Shown: positions 39,379 to 52,065 of the stretch, piece after piece
How positions within the stretch are numbered: position 1 is the first letter of the stretch
Layout of the letters: each line of letters begins with the position of its first letter
Notes under the pieces: model-generated
Database searches by the model: none
What the model saw: the letters and a program-made list of their open reading frames with translations, nothing else
Told to the model about the DNA's origin: nothing
From: Geodermatophilus normandii
Lineage (GTDB): Bacteria; Actinomycetota; Actinomycetes; Mycobacteriales; Geodermatophilaceae
Length of the DNA stretch: 64,000 nt
NCBI RefSeq assembly: GCF_003182485.1
Contig: NZ_QGTX01000001.1
Coordinates: 1,880,001 to 1,944,000, forward strand
Reading direction: 5' to 3'
Made by a program: the position numbers and the translations under genes

Positions 39379-40422
39379 CTACCCGTCGGCCAGGCGGCGC
39401 ATGGTCTCCACGGTGCGCAGCCGGCCCTCACGGCTGTCGTCGAGCGGCTGCAGCGCCAGCGTCGTGACGCCGGCCTCGGCATACGCGGCCACCCGCTCGG
39501 CGACGTAGGACTCGGGGCCGATGAGCGACACCTTGCGCACGAAGTCGTCGGGCAGCGCCGCGGCCGCCTCGTCCTTCCGGCCGCCCAGGTAGAGGTCCTG
39601 GACCGTCTCGGCCGCCTCCTCGTACCCGTAGCGCCGCGCCAGGTCGTTGTAGAAGTTCTTGCCCCTGGCCCCCATGCCGCCGACGTAGAGCGCCAGCTGC
39701 GGTCGGACGAGGTCGTGCAGGTGGTCGACGTCCTCGCCGATGGCCACCGGCACGCCGCAGATGACCTGCAGGTCGCCGAGCTCGGCGTCGCGCTTGGCCT
39801 TCCCGGCCCGCAGCGAGTCGCCCCAGACGTCGTCGGCGCGCTCCGGCATGAACCAGATCGGCTCCCACACCTCGGCGATCTCGGCGGCCAGCTCCACGTT
39901 CTTCGGGCCGAGCGCGGCCAGCATCACGGGGATCCGCTCGCGGACCGGGGTGTTGATGAGCTTGAGCGGCTTGCCCAGGCCGGTGCCCTGCTCGGCCGGC
40001 AGCGGAACGGTGTACTTCGGGCCCTCGTGCACCAGCCGGTCGCGGCGCCACACCTGGCGGCAGATCTCCACGACCTCGCGCGTGCGCTGCAGCGGCGCGT
40101 CGTAGGGGACGCCGTGCCAGCCCTCGATCACCTGCGGGCCCGAGGCGCCCAGCCCCAGGGTGAACCGGCCGCCGGAGACGAAGTCCAGGCCGGCCGCGGT
40201 CATCGCCGTCAGGGCCGGCGTGCGGCTGTAGATGGGCAGGATGGCGCTCATCAGCTCGACCCGCTGCGTGACGGCGGCCAGGTACCCGAGCTGGCTGACG
40301 GCGTCGAAGGTGTAGACCTCCGCGCACATCGCGAGGTCGAGCCCCGCGGCCTCCAGGTCGACGATCTCCGCCGCCGTCTCCTGGAAACCGCCCGCGTAAC
40401 TGGCCTGGATGCCGATGCGCAC
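39379..40422 (-). CDS. LLM-class F420-dependent oxidoreductase
   Basis: A 347-residue luciferase-like monooxygenase-fold protein of the F420-dependent type (MRIGIQASYAGGFQETAAEI, AMCAEVYTFDAVSQLGYLAA, LMSAILPIYSRTPALTAMTA, FTLGLGASGPQVIEGWHGVP). The early Glu and the GLGASGP loop are typical of F420-binding members. The substrate is unknown. GTG 40422 was chosen because GAGGAG lies 8 bases upstream and the family starts with R-I-G; the frame is open to 40461. It stands alone on the minus strand, convergent with rpoC. Confidence 0.88.
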   Translation of the reverse strand: MRIGIQASYAGGFQETAAEIVDLEAAGLDLAMCAEVYTFDAVSQLGYLAAVTQRVELMSAILPIYSRTPALTAMTAAGLDFVSGGRFTLGLGASGPQVIEGWHGVPYDAPLQRTREVVEICRQVWRRDRLVHEGPKYTVPLPAEQGTGLGKPLKLINTPVRERIPVMLAALGPKNVELAAEIAEVWEPIWFMPERADDVWGDSLRAGKAKRDAELGDLQVICGVPVAIGEDVDHLHDLVRPQLALYVGGMGARGKNFYNDLARRYGYEEAAETVQDLYLGGRKDEAAAALPDDFVRKVSLIGPESYVAERVAAYAEAGVTTLALQPLDDSREGRLRTVETMRRLADG

Positions 40423-40508
40423 CTGCACTCCTCTGGTCGGCGGCGCCCGCGTCGGCGCCATCGGCGACCGTAGCGGGGGCGGCGCGCCCCGGGACGTGCG
40501 GGAGCGGC

Positions 40509-40739
40509 TCAGGCGGTGCGGCTGCGCAGGGGCCGGATCACGCCCACGACCTCGGTGACCACCCGGACGCCGTCGACGTCGCGGGGGACCAGGCCGGCCG
40601 CGGCCGCGTCGGCGACGTCGACCTTGACCACGTAGCCGCTGTCCCGCCGCGCCAGCCCGATGCCGACGACGCCGGGCTGGGTGGACAGCTGACCGGCGAG
40701 TGCGGTCTTGGCGGCGCGGGCGGTGGCACGGTCGGTCAC
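40509..40739 (-). CDS. 76-residue protein resembling the N-terminal domain of the neighbouring protease
   Basis: I do not know a name for this family. The sequence (AKTALAGQLSTQPGVVGIGL, then RRDSGYVVKVDVAD, VPRDVDGVRVVTEVVGVIRP) looks like the small alpha/beta domain found before the catalytic domain of NAL1-like or bacterial trypsin-like proteases: GIGL, KV-V, DGV-V, and V-G-I at similar spacing. The gene upstream on the same strand (40883-41848) encodes such a protease with a related N-terminal part. GTG 40739 has GAGGAG 7 bases before it. It may act with the protease as a partner or inhibitor; that is inference. Confidence 0.65.
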   Translation of the reverse strand: MTDRATARAAKTALAGQLSTQPGVVGIGLARRDSGYVVKVDVADAAAAGLVPRDVDGVRVVTEVVGVIRPLRSRTA

Positions 40740-40882
40740 GAGGGCTCCTCGCTGACGCCCGCGGGCCGGGTGCCCGGGACTCGGGGGATCCCGGACGGCC
40801 GCGCGGGCTCGGTCACCTCCCATGGTGCCTCGTTCCCGCCCGGAGCGACATCCCCCTGACCCGGGGGAACGGCGTCAGGAGG

Positions 40883-41848
40883 TCAGGTGGCGACCCACTC
40901 CACGCCCAGGGTGGCCAGCACCGTCGACAGCGGGTTGGCGAAGGTCAGCCCGGCACCGCTGCTGCCGCCCTCGCTGCTGCCGGCGAAGAGCAGGGCCAGG
41001 GGCACGCGGTCGGCGCTGCGCCAGACGACCGAGCCGCTGTCCCCGCCCTCGGAGAAGGCGCCGGACAGCCCCTCGATCTCGATCTGGTCGTCGAAGACGT
41101 GCACGCCGTCGTCGTACTGGACGGCGACGCCGTCCACCTCGACCGCGGTGACCCGCCCGCGCGTGTGCCCCGTGGTGCGGCCGACCTTCTCGACCTCCTC
41201 GTCCGGTTCCACCTCCTCGCCGTCGGCCACGGTGGCCGCCAGCGGACCCCCCGGCACCAGGCCCGGCTCGGCGTCGACGCCCTCGTCGAGGACGGCGACC
41301 GCGGCGTCGATCCGGTTGGGTCCGTCGGAGAAGCGCTCGAAGGCGCTGAGCGTGGCGACCCGGTCGGCCGGGACCCCGCCGTCGGCCGGCCCGGGCTGCA
41401 GCACCGCGTCGCCCACGGCCCCGGCGTCACTGGCGGCGAGCACGTGGTTGTTCGACAGGATCGCCAGCCGGCCACCGAGCCGGACGAAGCCCCCGAGCGT
41501 CCCGGCGCTCACCGCCGGGTGGGCCACCGAGAGCCCCGGGCGCAGCGGTCGGGTGCGCCGCTGCAGGTCGGCCGGGGCGGGGGAGGAGAAGGGCAGTATC
41601 GGCCCGGTCACCCGGACGTCGACCTCCGCGCGCACGGCGTCGTCGAGCCCGGTCAGCAGCACGCGGGCGTCCTCCGGGGCGGCCACGCGGATGGCGAGGT
41701 GGGCCCGCCCGGGCCCGACCGGTGCCAGCCCGATGGCCGGCCGGGTCCACAGCCGCCCCCCGAGCCCGCTGGCGGTCACCGGGGCGAAGCCCTCGGCCAG
41801 CCGGGCGGACAGGCGGGCCTTGAGCTCGCGCGCCGAGTCGATCTGCAC
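40883..41848 (-). CDS. Trypsin-like serine protease with N-terminal alpha/beta domain
   Basis: 321 residues. An N-terminal domain (about 1-90: ARELKARLSARLAEGFAP, AIGLAPVGPGRAHLAIRV, VDVRVTGPI) precedes a chymotrypsin-type core: His in LAILSNNHVLA, Asp in NRIDAAVAVL, and Ser in EGGDSGSVVW. There is no signal peptide, so a cytoplasmic role is likely. The layout is that of NAL1-like and related bacterial peptidases. GTG 41848 has CGGAGG 5 bases upstream; the upstream open frame is non-coding in style. It is separated from the 76-residue gene by 143 bases and both are on the minus strand. Confidence 0.82.
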   Translation of the reverse strand: MQIDSARELKARLSARLAEGFAPVTASGLGGRLWTRPAIGLAPVGPGRAHLAIRVAAPEDARVLLTGLDDAVRAEVDVRVTGPILPFSSPAPADLQRRTRPLRPGLSVAHPAVSAGTLGGFVRLGGRLAILSNNHVLAASDAGAVGDAVLQPGPADGGVPADRVATLSAFERFSDGPNRIDAAVAVLDEGVDAEPGLVPGGPLAATVADGEEVEPDEEVEKVGRTTGHTRGRVTAVEVDGVAVQYDDGVHVFDDQIEIEGLSGAFSEGGDSGSVVWRSADRVPLALLFAGSSEGGSSGAGLTFANPLSTVLATLGVEWVAT

Positions 41849-42451
41849 GGTGGCCTCCGTTGCGGTGAGTGGTCTCCTTGGGACCGACGGTAGGGGGCGG
41901 TACCGACAGTCGCGCGGTCGTCGCCCCGGCGTCGCACCCCGTGGCGCGGGACGCCCCCGCGGTATGGTGCGGCCTCCTCCCGGGACCGTCGCGCACGGCC
42001 CCGTGGTCGCCGGGAATGGCCGGCGACCCCGCGCCGTTGTCCCCGCCGAGCGGGTCCGGGTGGCAGGCAGGCCCTGCCCGCTCGGCCACCAGGACCCGGC
42101 TTTGACCGGTCCCCGGCACGCGGGTATCGTGGGCAGCCGTGCCCAGGGTGCCCTGGGCCTGCTCCCGTTCGCGGTGCGCCTGGGTGTCCGGAGGTCCGTC
42201 CTCCAGGCCGCGGGTCCGCCCCGGTGAGCCGTCCACGACGGACGGTCCCGGAGGTGGCGGCGCCGAGTCGCGGGGGGCGACCCGTCCGGTCCGATCACAG
42301 GCCGGCCCCGGGGAGGGTGACACGCCCGACCGCGGGGGCCGGTGAACGGCTCGCGACCAGGGCGGACGACCCCGGCAGGACCAGCACCGGCGACACGACA
42401 GCAGCACCGTCCACAGCACGACCCAGCGCAGGTAGGAGATCCAGGCCACCC
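41849..42451 (+). promoter_or_regulatory. str operon promoter and leader
   Basis: A 603-bp gene-free divergent region. TTGACC (42102-42107), a 17-base spacer and TATCGT (42125-42130) form a good housekeeping promoter for rpsL, leaving a leader of about 310 bases. The protease gene is read in the other direction from the left part; TATGGT at 41962-41967 is a further -10-like word. No protein-like frame or tRNA was seen. Confidence 0.6.
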
Positions 42452-42826
42452 ATGCCCACGATCAACCAGCTGGTCCGAAAGGGCCGCGAGGACAAGGTCG
42501 AGAAGACCAAGACCCCGGCGCTGAAGGGCTCCCCTCAGCGTCGCGGCGTGTGCACCCGCGTGTACACGACGACGCCGAAGAAGCCGAACTCGGCGCTGCG
42601 CAAGGTCGCTCGCGTCCGCCTCACCAGTGGCATCGAGGTGACCGCCTACATCCCGGGCGTCGGCCACAACCTGCAGGAGCACTCGATGGTGCTCGTGCGC
42701 GGCGGCCGCGTGAAGGACCTCCCGGGTGTGCGCTACAAGATCATCCGTGGCTCGCTGGACACCCAGGGTGTCCGCAACCGCAAGCAGGCTCGCAGCCGGT
42801 ACGGCGCGAAGAAGGAGAAGAGCTAA
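42452..42826 (+). CDS. rpsL: 30S ribosomal protein S12
   Basis: S12 supports decoding accuracy at the A site. 124 residues, full length: [55 protein letters not shown] and [15 protein letters not shown]. Lys in PKKPNSA and in GGRVKDLPG, the sites of streptomycin-resistance changes, are wild type. GTAGGAGATCC precedes the ATG. Its stop overlaps the rpsG start by one base (TAATG). It is the first gene of the str operon. Confidence 0.98.
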   Translation: MPTINQLVRKGREDKVEKTKTPALKGSPQRRGVCTRVYTTTPKKPNSALRKVARVRLTSGIEVTAYIPGVGHNLQEHSMVLVRGGRVKDLPGVRYKIIRGSLDTQGVRNRKQARSRYGAKKEKS

Positions 42827-43296
42827 TGCCGCGCAAGGGCCCCGCGCCGCGTCGTCCGCTGGTCGCCGACCCGGTCTACCAGTCGCCGCTGGTCACCCAG
42901 CTGGTGAACAAGGTCCTGGTCGACGGCAAGCGCTCGGTCGCCGAGGCGATCGTCTACGGCGCCCTCGAGGGTGCCCGCGCCAAGACCGACACCGACCCGG
43001 TGGTCACGCTCAAGCGCGCGCTGGACAACGTGAAGCCGGCCCTCGAGGTCCGCAGCCGCCGTGTCGGTGGCGCCACCTACCAGGTCCCGGTCGAGGTCCG
43101 CGCCTCCCGCAGTACCACCCTCGGCCTGCGCTGGCTCATCCAGTACAGCCGGGCGCGCCGCGAGAAGACGATGACCGAGCGCCTCATGAACGAGCTGCTC
43201 GACGCCAGCAACGGCCTCGGTGCCGCGGTCAAGCGCCGCGAGGACACCCACAAGATGGCCGAGTCGAACAAGGCCTTCGCGCACTACCGCTGGTAG
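42826..43296 (+). CDS. rpsG: 30S ribosomal protein S7
   Basis: S7 starts assembly of the 30S head and lies near the E site; it represses the str operon in some bacteria. 156 residues, normal: [59 protein letters not shown], and the C-terminal [18 protein letters not shown] overlaps the rpsL stop, so translation is coupled. A gap of 105 bases leads to fusA. Confidence 0.98.
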   Translation: MPRKGPAPRRPLVADPVYQSPLVTQLVNKVLVDGKRSVAEAIVYGALEGARAKTDTDPVVTLKRALDNVKPALEVRSRRVGGATYQVPVEVRASRSTTLGLRWLIQYSRARREKTMTERLMNELLDASNGLGAAVKRREDTHKMAESNKAFAHYRW

Positions 43297-43401
43297 TCGC
43301 ACCCCGCTGGTGACGCACCCGTCCACCAGCACCCGCCGGCGGGAGACGCCGGGCCACCCCCGGACACCCGCACGCGGACCAGAGACGAAGAGGAGAGACA
43401 G

Positions 43402-45501
<2,100 letters not shown>

Positions 45502-45504
45502 CCC

Positions 45505-45531
45505 GCCGGGCGGGGTAGCCCCCCGCCCGGC
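45505..45531 (+). terminator. Hairpin between fusA and tuf
   Basis: A perfect 11-bp stem, GCCGGGCGGGG with CCCCGCCCGGC, and a 5-base loop, starting 4 bases after the fusA stop. It may partly terminate or mark an RNA-processing site; tuf is often made in excess of fusA. Confidence 0.55.
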
Positions 45532-45589
45532 CCCCAGCAAGCCCACCCCAGCGTCAGCACGACTGCGACACCACGAGGAGAGGAACCCA

Positions 45590-46783
45590 GTGGCCAAGGC
45601 CAAGTTCGAGCGGACCAAGCCGCACGTCAACATCGGCACCATCGGGCACATCGACCACGGCAAGACCACGCTCACCGCGGCGATCACCAAGGTGCTGCAC
45701 GACAAGTACCCGGACCTCAACGAGGCGTCCGCCTTCGACCAGATCGACAAGGCGCCCGAGGAGAAGGCCCGCGGCATCACGATCTCGATCGCGCACGTCG
45801 AGTACCAGACGGAGAACCGTCACTACGCGCACGTCGACTGCCCCGGTCACGCCGACTACATCAAGAACATGATCACCGGTGCGGCGCAGATGGACGGCGC
45901 CATCCTGGTGGTCGCGGCGACCGACGGCCCGATGCCGCAGACCAAGGAGCACGTCCTCCTGGCCCGCCAGGTCGGCGTCCCCTACATCGTCGTGGCGCTC
46001 AACAAGGCCGACATGGTCGACGACGAGGAGATCCTCGAGCTCGTCGAGCTCGAGGTCCGCGAGCTGCTCAGCGAGTACGAGTTCCCGGGCGACGACGTCC
46101 CCGTGGTCCGCGTCTCGGCGCTCAAGGCCCTCGAGGGCGACGCCGAGTGGGGCAACAAGCTCATGGAGCTCATGGACGCCGTCGACACGGCGATCCCCGA
46201 GCCGCAGCGTGAGATCGAGAAGCCGTTCCTCATGCCCGTCGAGGACGTCTTCACCATCACCGGTCGCGGCACCGTCGTCACCGGTCGCGTCGAGCGCGGC
46301 ATCGTCAAGGTGTCGGAGACCGTCGAGATCGTCGGCATCCGCCCCACCTCGACCCAGACGACCGTCACCGGCGTCGAGATGTTCCGCAAGCTGCTCGACC
46401 AGGGCCAGGCCGGCGACAACGTCGGTCTGCTGCTGCGCGGCATCAAGCGCGAGGACGTGGAGCGCGGCCAGGTCGTCGTGAAGCCCGGCTCGATCACCCC
46501 GCACACCAACTTCGAGGGTTCGGTCTACATCCTCTCGAAGGACGAGGGTGGCCGTCACACGCCGTTCTTCAACAACTACCGTCCGCAGTTCTACTTCCGG
46601 ACGACCGACGTGACCGGCGTCGTGACCCTGCCGGCCGGCACCGAGATGGTCATGCCGGGCGACAACACCGAGATGACGGTCGAGCTGATCCAGCCGATCG
46701 CCATGGAGGAGGGCCTGCGGTTCGCCATCCGTGAGGGTGGCCGCACCGTCGGTGCGGGTCGCGTCACCAAGATCCTCAAGTAA
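45590..46783 (+). CDS. tuf: Elongation factor Tu
   Basis: GTPase that brings aminoacyl-tRNA to the ribosome. 397 residues, full length: [60 protein letters not shown], and the C-terminal domain [20 protein letters not shown]. It starts at GTG 45590 with GAGGAGAGGAACCC upstream. Only one tuf gene is in the window. Confidence 0.98.
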   Translation: MAKAKFERTKPHVNIGTIGHIDHGKTTLTAAITKVLHDKYPDLNEASAFDQIDKAPEEKARGITISIAHVEYQTENRHYAHVDCPGHADYIKNMITGAAQMDGAILVVAATDGPMPQTKEHVLLARQVGVPYIVVALNKADMVDDEEILELVELEVRELLSEYEFPGDDVPVVRVSALKALEGDAEWGNKLMELMDAVDTAIPEPQREIEKPFLMPVEDVFTITGRGTVVTGRVERGIVKVSETVEIVGIRPTSTQTTVTGVEMFRKLLDQGQAGDNVGLLLRGIKREDVERGQVVVKPGSITPHTNFEGSVYILSKDEGGRHTPFFNNYRPQFYFRTTDVTGVVTLPAGTEMVMPGDNTEMTVELIQPIAMEEGLRFAIREGGRTVGAGRVTKILK

Positions 46784-46789
46784 CACCCT

Positions 46790-46823
46790 GACGGGCGGCG
46801 GCCGGTTGCGGCCGCCGCCCGTC
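46790..46823 (+). terminator. str operon terminator
   Basis: A perfect 14-bp stem, GACGGGCGGCGGCC with GGCCGCCGCCCGTC, and a 6-base loop, starting 6 bases after the tuf stop. The S10 operon begins 129 bases later. Confidence 0.85.
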
Positions 46824-46952
46824 CTCGGGTGGCCGGAGGCGCACGTGTGTGTGCACCGCCACCCATCCGCTGGGGCCAGACCGGATGACGTCCGGACGCA
46901 CCCGGCGTTCCCCAGCTAGCAGAACAGCGATCGGCAGGAGCGAGAGACAGCG

Positions 46953-47258
46953 ATGGCGGGACAGAAGATCCGCATCAGGCTGAAGGCCTACGACCACGAG
47001 GCGATCGACGCCTCGGCGCGGCGCATCGTCGACACGGTGACCAAGACCGGTGCGCGCGTCGTCGGCCCGGTGCCGCTGCCGACGGAGAAGAACGTGTACT
47101 GCGTCATCCGCTCGCCGCACAAGTACAAGGACTCGCGCGAGCACTTCGAGATGCGCACGCACAAGCGGCTCATCGACATCCTCGACCCGACGCCGAAGAC
47201 GGTCGACGCGCTCATGCGCATCGACCTGCCGGCCTCGGTCGACGTGAACATCCAGTAA
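46953..47258 (+). CDS. rpsJ: 30S ribosomal protein S10
   Basis: S10 sits in the 30S head and, as NusE, also binds NusB and NusG in antitermination. 101 residues: [73 protein letters not shown] lies upstream. It opens the S10 operon. The 129-bp region before it has no clear -35/-10 pair, so the promoter is not placed. Confidence 0.98.
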   Translation: MAGQKIRIRLKAYDHEAIDASARRIVDTVTKTGARVVGPVPLPTEKNVYCVIRSPHKYKDSREHFEMRTHKRLIDILDPTPKTVDALMRIDLPASVDVNIQ

Positions 47259-47273
47259 GGACCGAGACCAGTC

Positions 47274-47939
47274 ATGGCGAGTACGTTCCGCGGACTCCTC
47301 GGCGAGAAGCTGGGGATGACCCAGGTCTTCGACGAGAACAACCGCATGGTGCCGGTGACCGTGGTCAAGGCCGGCCCCAACGTGGTGACGCAGGTGCGCA
47401 CCCCCGAGGTCGACGGCTACTCGGCCGTCCAGCTCGGCTTCGGTGAGATCGACCCGCGCAAGGTGAACAAGCCCGAGGGCGGCCACTTCGCGAAGGCCGG
47501 CGTGACGCCGCGCCGCCACGTGGTGGAGCTGCGCACCGAGGACGCCGGTCAGTACACGACCGGCCAGGAGCTGACCGTCGACGTGTTCGACGGTGTGGCC
47601 AAGGTCGACGTCATCGGCACGAGCAAGGGCAAGGGCACCGCCGGTGTCATGAAGCGTCACGGCTTCAAGGGCCTCGGCGCGGCGCACGGCACCCAGCGCA
47701 AGCACCGGTCGCCGGGCTCCATCGGTGGCGCCTCGACCCCCGGTCGCGTGTTCAAGGGCCTCAAGATGGCCGGGCGCATGGGCGCCGTCAAGACGACGAC
47801 CCTGTCGCTCGTCGTCCACAAGGTGGACACCGAGCGCGGGCTGCTGCTGATCAAGGGCGCGATCCCCGGTCCGAAGGGCGGCCTCGTGCTCGTCCGTTCG
47901 GCCGTCAAGGGCGGCCCCGTGGGGAGTGACACCAAGTGA
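47274..47939 (+). CDS. rplC: 50S ribosomal protein L3
   Basis: L3 folds near the peptidyl-transferase centre and is needed early in 50S assembly. 221 residues: [20 protein letters not shown], the central extension with [41 protein letters not shown], and a basic C terminus. ATG 47274 is 15 bases after rpsJ. The stop overlaps the rplD start (GTGA). Confidence 0.97.
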   Translation: MASTFRGLLGEKLGMTQVFDENNRMVPVTVVKAGPNVVTQVRTPEVDGYSAVQLGFGEIDPRKVNKPEGGHFAKAGVTPRRHVVELRTEDAGQYTTGQELTVDVFDGVAKVDVIGTSKGKGTAGVMKRHGFKGLGAAHGTQRKHRSPGSIGGASTPGRVFKGLKMAGRMGAVKTTTLSLVVHKVDTERGLLLIKGAIPGPKGGLVLVRSAVKGGPVGSDTK

Positions 47940-48727
47940 CCCAGCCGACCGCGACCGAGGGCGCGCGCGCCGACCGCCAGGTCGACGTCCGCACGCCGGC
48001 GGGGGAGACCTCCGGCAGCGTGACGCTGCCCGGTGACCTCTTCGACACCACCGCGAACGTCGCGCTGCTGCACCAGGTGGTGGTGGCCCAGCTGGCCGCC
48101 GCCCGCCAGGGCACGCACGCGACCAAGACGCGTGGCGCCGTCAGCGGTGGTGGCGTCAAGCCCTACCGCCAGAAGGGCACCGGCCGCGCCCGCCAGGGCT
48201 CCATCCGCGCGCCGCAGTTCGCCGGCGGTGGCACCGTCCACGGTCCCCAGCCGCGGGACTACTCCCAGCGCACCCCCAAGAAGATGAAGGCCGCCGCCCT
48301 GCGCGGTGCCCTCTCCGACCGGGCGCGCGAGGGCCGGGTGCACGTCGTCAGCACCTTCGTCGACGGGGACGCCCCGAAGACCAAGGCCGCCCTGGCCACG
48401 CTCGACGCGGTGACCAGCGCCAAGCGGGTGCTCGTGGTCCTCGACCGCGACGACGTCCTCAACTGGGTGAGCCTGCGCAACGAGCCGCGCGTGCACCTGA
48501 TCGACGCCGGCCAGCTCAACACCTACGACGTCCTGGTCAGCGACGAGGTGGTCTTCACCGAGACCGCGCTCGCCGAGTTCGTCTCCGGCGCGCACGGCGG
48601 CAACGGCGGCACCTCGCTGGTCAAGCCCGACGTCTCCACCCACGAGACCCCCGGTGGTCTGCCCTCCATCGCCCCCGCGGTGGGCGAGGGCACCGTCGAG
48701 GTCGACAGCACCGAGGAGAAGGCATGA
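47936..48727 (+). CDS. rplD: 50S ribosomal protein L4
   Basis: L4 lines the exit tunnel and, in enterobacteria, represses the S10 operon. 263 residues, longer than the E. coli form owing to N- and C-terminal extensions (the last about 40 residues are Gly/Ser/Thr-rich and acidic). Core: [20 protein letters not shown], the tunnel loop [40 protein letters not shown] and [19 protein letters not shown] overlaps rplC by 4 bases and the stop overlaps rplW. Confidence 0.96.
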   Translation: MTQPTATEGARADRQVDVRTPAGETSGSVTLPGDLFDTTANVALLHQVVVAQLAAARQGTHATKTRGAVSGGGVKPYRQKGTGRARQGSIRAPQFAGGGTVHGPQPRDYSQRTPKKMKAAALRGALSDRAREGRVHVVSTFVDGDAPKTKAALATLDAVTSAKRVLVVLDRDDVLNWVSLRNEPRVHLIDAGQLNTYDVLVSDEVVFTETALAEFVSGAHGGNGGTSLVKPDVSTHETPGGLPSIAPAVGEGTVEVDSTEEKA

Positions 48728-49026
48728 GCGTCCGCGACCCCCGGGACGTCCTGCTGGCGCCGGTCATCTCGGAGAAGAGCTACGGGCTGCTGGACGACAA
48801 CCAGTACACGTTCGTGGTGCTGCCCGAGGCCAACAAGACCCAGATCAAGATCGCGGTCGAGCAGGTCTTCAACGTGAAGGTCCTCGCCGTGAACACGATC
48901 AACCGCCAGGGCAAGCGCAAGCGCAGCCGCGGCACGCAGATGGGCAAGCGCAAGGACACCAAGCGCGCCATCGTGTCGCTGGCCCCCGGCGACCGCATCG
49001 AGATCTTCGGTGGTCCCGGCGCCTGA
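48724..49026 (+). CDS. rplW: 50S ribosomal protein L23
   Basis: L23 lies at the tunnel exit, where signal recognition particle and trigger factor dock. 100 residues: [60 protein letters not shown]. It starts with ATG 48724 inside the rplD stop (ATGA), so the two are coupled. Confidence 0.97.
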   Translation: MSVRDPRDVLLAPVISEKSYGLLDDNQYTFVVLPEANKTQIKIAVEQVFNVKVLAVNTINRQGKRKRSRGTQMGKRKDTKRAIVSLAPGDRIEIFGGPGA

Positions 49027-49069
49027 GCGCCCGGGCCGTTCGGACCAGAGATAGAGGACTGAGTCAGCA

Positions 49070-49903
49070 ATGGCTATCCGCAAGTACAAGCCGACGACGC
49101 CGGGCCGCCGTGGCTCCAGCGTCGCCGACTTCGCCGAGGTCACCCGCGACCATCCCGAGAAGTCGCTGGTCCGACCGCTGCACGGTCGCGGCGGGCGCAA
49201 CGTCCACGGGAAGGTCACCGCCCGCCACCAGGGCGGCGGCCACAAGCGCGCCTACCGCGTCATCGACTTCCGTCGGGCGGACAAGGACGGCGTGCCGGCG
49301 AAGGTCGCGCACATCGAGTACGACCCGAACCGCACGTCGCGCATCGCGCTGCTGCACTTCGCCGACGGCGAGAAGCGCTACATCATCGCGCCGGCCCGCC
49401 TCAAGCAGGGCGACACGGTGGAGTGCGGCCCCGCGGCCGACATCAAGCCGGGCAACAACCTGCCGCTGCGCAACATCCCGGTCGGCACCGTGGTGCACGC
49501 CATCGAGCTGCGTCCCGGTGGCGGCGCGAAGATCGCCCGCTCGGCCGGCACCAGCGTCCAGCTGGTCGCCCGCGAGGGCCGCTTCGCCCAGCTGCGGATG
49601 CCCTCGGGCGAGATCCGCAACGTCGACGTCCGCTGCCGCGCCTCCGTCGGCGAGGTGGGCAACGCCGAGCAGTCGAACATCAACTGGGGCAAGGCCGGCC
49701 GCATGCGGTGGAAGGGCAAGCGCCCGACCGTCCGCGGTGTCGCCATGAACCCGGTGGACCACCCGCACGGTGGTGGTGAGGGCAAGACCTCCGGTGGTCG
49801 CCACCCGGTGAACCCGAAGGGCAAGCCGGAGGGCCGCACGCGCAAGCGCAAGGCCAGTGATGCCCTGATCGTGCGCCGCCGGCGCACCAACAAGAAGCGC
49901 TGA
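49070..49903 (+). CDS. rplB: 50S ribosomal protein L2
   Basis: L2 is essential for subunit association and the peptidyl-transferase centre. 277 residues: [41 protein letters not shown], and the functional loop [20 protein letters not shown] with its conserved His. It is 43 bases after rplW. GAGGACTGAGTC precedes the ATG. Normal length for the family. Confidence 0.97.
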   Translation: MAIRKYKPTTPGRRGSSVADFAEVTRDHPEKSLVRPLHGRGGRNVHGKVTARHQGGGHKRAYRVIDFRRADKDGVPAKVAHIEYDPNRTSRIALLHFADGEKRYIIAPARLKQGDTVECGPAADIKPGNNLPLRNIPVGTVVHAIELRPGGGAKIARSAGTSVQLVAREGRFAQLRMPSGEIRNVDVRCRASVGEVGNAEQSNINWGKAGRMRWKGKRPTVRGVAMNPVDHPHGGGEGKTSGGRHPVNPKGKPEGRTRKRKASDALIVRRRRTNKKR

Positions 49904-49926
49904 GCGGGTAGAGGAGTCCGACAGAC

Positions 49927-50208
49927 ATGCCACGCAGCCTGAAGAAGGGCCCGTTCGTCGACGACCACCTGCTCAAGAAGGTGGACGTCCAGAACGAGAA
50001 GGGCACCAAGACGGTCATCCGGACCTGGTCCCGCCGCTCGACGATCATCCCCGACATGCTCGGCCACACCATCGCCGTGCACGACGGGCGCAAGCACGTC
50101 CCGGTCTTCGTGACCGAGGCCATGGTCGGGCACAAGCTCGGCGAGTTCGCCCCGACCCGGACCTTCCGGGGTCACGTCAAGGACGACCGCCGGTCGCGGC
50201 GCGGCTGA
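49927..50208 (+). CDS. rpsS: 30S ribosomal protein S19
   Basis: S19 forms the 30S head with S13 and contacts 23S rRNA through bridge B1. 93 residues: [60 protein letters not shown], and the basic end DDRRSRRG. The ATG has GAGGAGTCC upstream. Normal length; no change at conserved residues seen. Confidence 0.97.
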   Translation: MPRSLKKGPFVDDHLLKKVDVQNEKGTKTVIRTWSRRSTIIPDMLGHTIAVHDGRKHVPVFVTEAMVGHKLGEFAPTRTFRGHVKDDRRSRRG

Positions 50209-50233
50209 GCCTGGTCTGAGAGAGAGACACGAG

Positions 50234-50722
50234 ATGACTTCCCAGCTGGGTGAGGAGACGCAGGTCGCCCGGGCCGTCGCCCGCGGCGTCCGCGTCGCCC
50301 CCATGAAGGCACGGCGGGTGGTGGACCTCATCCGCTACCTGCCCACCGACGAGGCGCTGGCGCTGCTGCGGTTCGCCCCGCAGGCCGCCAGCGAGCCGGT
50401 GGCCAAGGTCGTCGCCAGCGCCGTCGCCAACGCCGAGCACAACCTCCGGCTCGACCCGGCGGCGCTCGTCGTGAGCGCGGCCTACGTCGACGAGGGCCCG
50501 ACCATGAAGCGGATCCGGCCGCGCGCCCAGGGCCGCGCCTACCGCATCAACAAGCGGACCAGCCACATCACCGTCGAGGTGAGCGAGGTCGGCGCCAGCG
50601 CCGAGCTCGCCGGCAAGTCGCGCACCGCCCGCCGCCGCACCGGCCAGTCCGGCCCGGCAACGCAGCAGACGGGGCAGCAGGGCACGCAGCAGCGCTCCAA
50701 CACGAGGGGAGGGACCCGCTAG
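50234..50722 (+). CDS. rplV: 50S ribosomal protein L22
   Basis: L22 lines the exit tunnel beside L4 and is a macrolide-resistance site. 162 residues, longer than the usual 110 because of a C-terminal Gln/Thr/Arg-rich tail of about 40 residues ([20 protein letters not shown]). Core: [39 protein letters not shown], and the beta-hairpin [20 protein letters not shown]. The stop overlaps the rpsC start by one base (TAGTG). Confidence 0.96.
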   Translation: MTSQLGEETQVARAVARGVRVAPMKARRVVDLIRYLPTDEALALLRFAPQAASEPVAKVVASAVANAEHNLRLDPAALVVSAAYVDEGPTMKRIRPRAQGRAYRINKRTSHITVEVSEVGASAELAGKSRTARRRTGQSGPATQQTGQQGTQQRSNTRGGTR

Positions 50723-51645
50723 TGGGTCAGAAGGTCAACCCGCACGGGTTCCGCCTGGGCATCACCACCGACTACAAGTCCCGGTGGTACGCCGACAAGC
50801 TGTACAAGGACTACGTCAAGGAAGACGTGGCCATCCGCAAGCTCATGACCAAGGGCATGGAGCGCGCCGGCATCTCGAAGGTGGAGATCGAGCGCACCCG
50901 TGACCGGGTCCGGGTCGACATCCACACCGCCCGGCCGGGCATCGTCATCGGCCGCCGCGGCGCCGAGGCCGACCGCATCCGCGGCGAGCTGGAGAAGCTC
51001 ACCGGCAAGCAGGTGCAGCTGAACATCCTCGAGGTGAAGAACCCCGAGGCCGACGCGCAACTCGTGGCCCAGGCCGTGGCCGAGCAGCTGTCGAGCCGGG
51101 TCAGCTTCCGCCGTGCCATGCGCAAGGCCATGCAGTCGGCCCAGCGCAGCCCGCAGGTCAAGGGCATCCGGGTGCAGTGCTCCGGGCGCCTGGGCGGCAC
51201 CGAGATGAGCCGGTCGGAGTTCTACCGCGAGGGTCGCGTGCCGCTGCACACCCTCCGGGCGAACATCGACTACGGCCTGTACGAGGCCCGCACCACCTTC
51301 GGCCGCATCGGCGTGAAGGTGTGGATCTACAAGGGCGACGTCAGCGGGTCGCGTGCCGAGCGCGAGGCCCTCGAGGCCCTCGCCGCCCGGCAGCAGCGCC
51401 GCGAGCGCCCGCAGCGGCCGCGCCGCTCGGGCTCCAGCGGCACCACCGCCGGTGGCACCGAGGCCGGCCGCGCCGCGGCCGAGTCCTCGACCGGCCCGGA
51501 GACGGCGGCCGACACCACGGCCGCCGAGAGCACCGTGGCCGTGACCTCGGGTGAGATCGCGCCCGAGCAGACCGTCGCCGAGGCCGCCGGCCCCGAGGGG
51601 ACCGCCGCGGCCGAGTCGACCGCGACCGAGACGACGGAGGGCTGA
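50722..51645 (+). CDS. rpsC: 30S ribosomal protein S3
   Basis: S3 is at the mRNA entry and has helicase activity with S4 and S5. 307 residues, well over the usual 215-235: the core ends near residue 225, and a Ser/Thr/Ala/Glu-rich disordered tail of about 80 residues follows. Core: [20 protein letters not shown], the KH domain [40 protein letters not shown] and [20 protein letters not shown]. Start GTG 50722. Long S3 tails are known in actinobacteria. Confidence 0.96.
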   Translation: MGQKVNPHGFRLGITTDYKSRWYADKLYKDYVKEDVAIRKLMTKGMERAGISKVEIERTRDRVRVDIHTARPGIVIGRRGAEADRIRGELEKLTGKQVQLNILEVKNPEADAQLVAQAVAEQLSSRVSFRRAMRKAMQSAQRSPQVKGIRVQCSGRLGGTEMSRSEFYREGRVPLHTLRANIDYGLYEARTTFGRIGVKVWIYKGDVSGSRAEREALEALAARQQRRERPQRPRRSGSSGTTAGGTEAGRAAAESSTGPETAADTTAAESTVAVTSGEIAPEQTVAEAAGPEGTAAAESTATETTEG

Positions 51646-51648
51646 CAC

Positions 51649-52065
51649 GTGCTGATCCCACGGCGCGTCAAGCACCGCAAGCAGCACCACCCGGGCCGCT
51701 CCGGCCGGGCCAAGGGCGGCACCGAGATCAACTTCGGTGAGTACGCCATCCAGGCCCTGGAGCCGGCCTACGTGACGAACCGGCAGATCGAGTCCGCCCG
51801 TATCGCCATGACCCGCCACATCCGCCGTGGCGGCAAGGTGTGGATCTCGATCTACCCCGACCGTCCGCTCACCAAGAAGCCGGCCGAGACCCGCATGGGT
51901 TCCGGCAAGGGCTCGCCCGAGTGGTGGGTGGCCAACGTCAAGCCCGGCCGCGTCATGTTCGAGCTGTCGGGTGTGTCCGAGCCCGTGGCCCGCGAGGCCA
52001 TGCGCCGCGCCATCCACAAGCTGCCCATGAAGTGCCGCTTCATCACGCGCGAAGGAGAGGTGTGA
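51649..52065 (+). CDS. rplP: 50S ribosomal protein L16
   Basis: L16 stabilises the A-site region of the 50S subunit. 138 residues: [80 protein letters not shown]. The start is GTG 51649, 3 bases after rpsC. The stop overlaps the rpmC ATG by one base. Confidence 0.97.
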   Translation: MLIPRRVKHRKQHHPGRSGRAKGGTEINFGEYAIQALEPAYVTNRQIESARIAMTRHIRRGGKVWISIYPDRPLTKKPAETRMGSGKGSPEWWVANVKPGRVMFELSGVSEPVAREAMRRAIHKLPMKCRFITREGEV

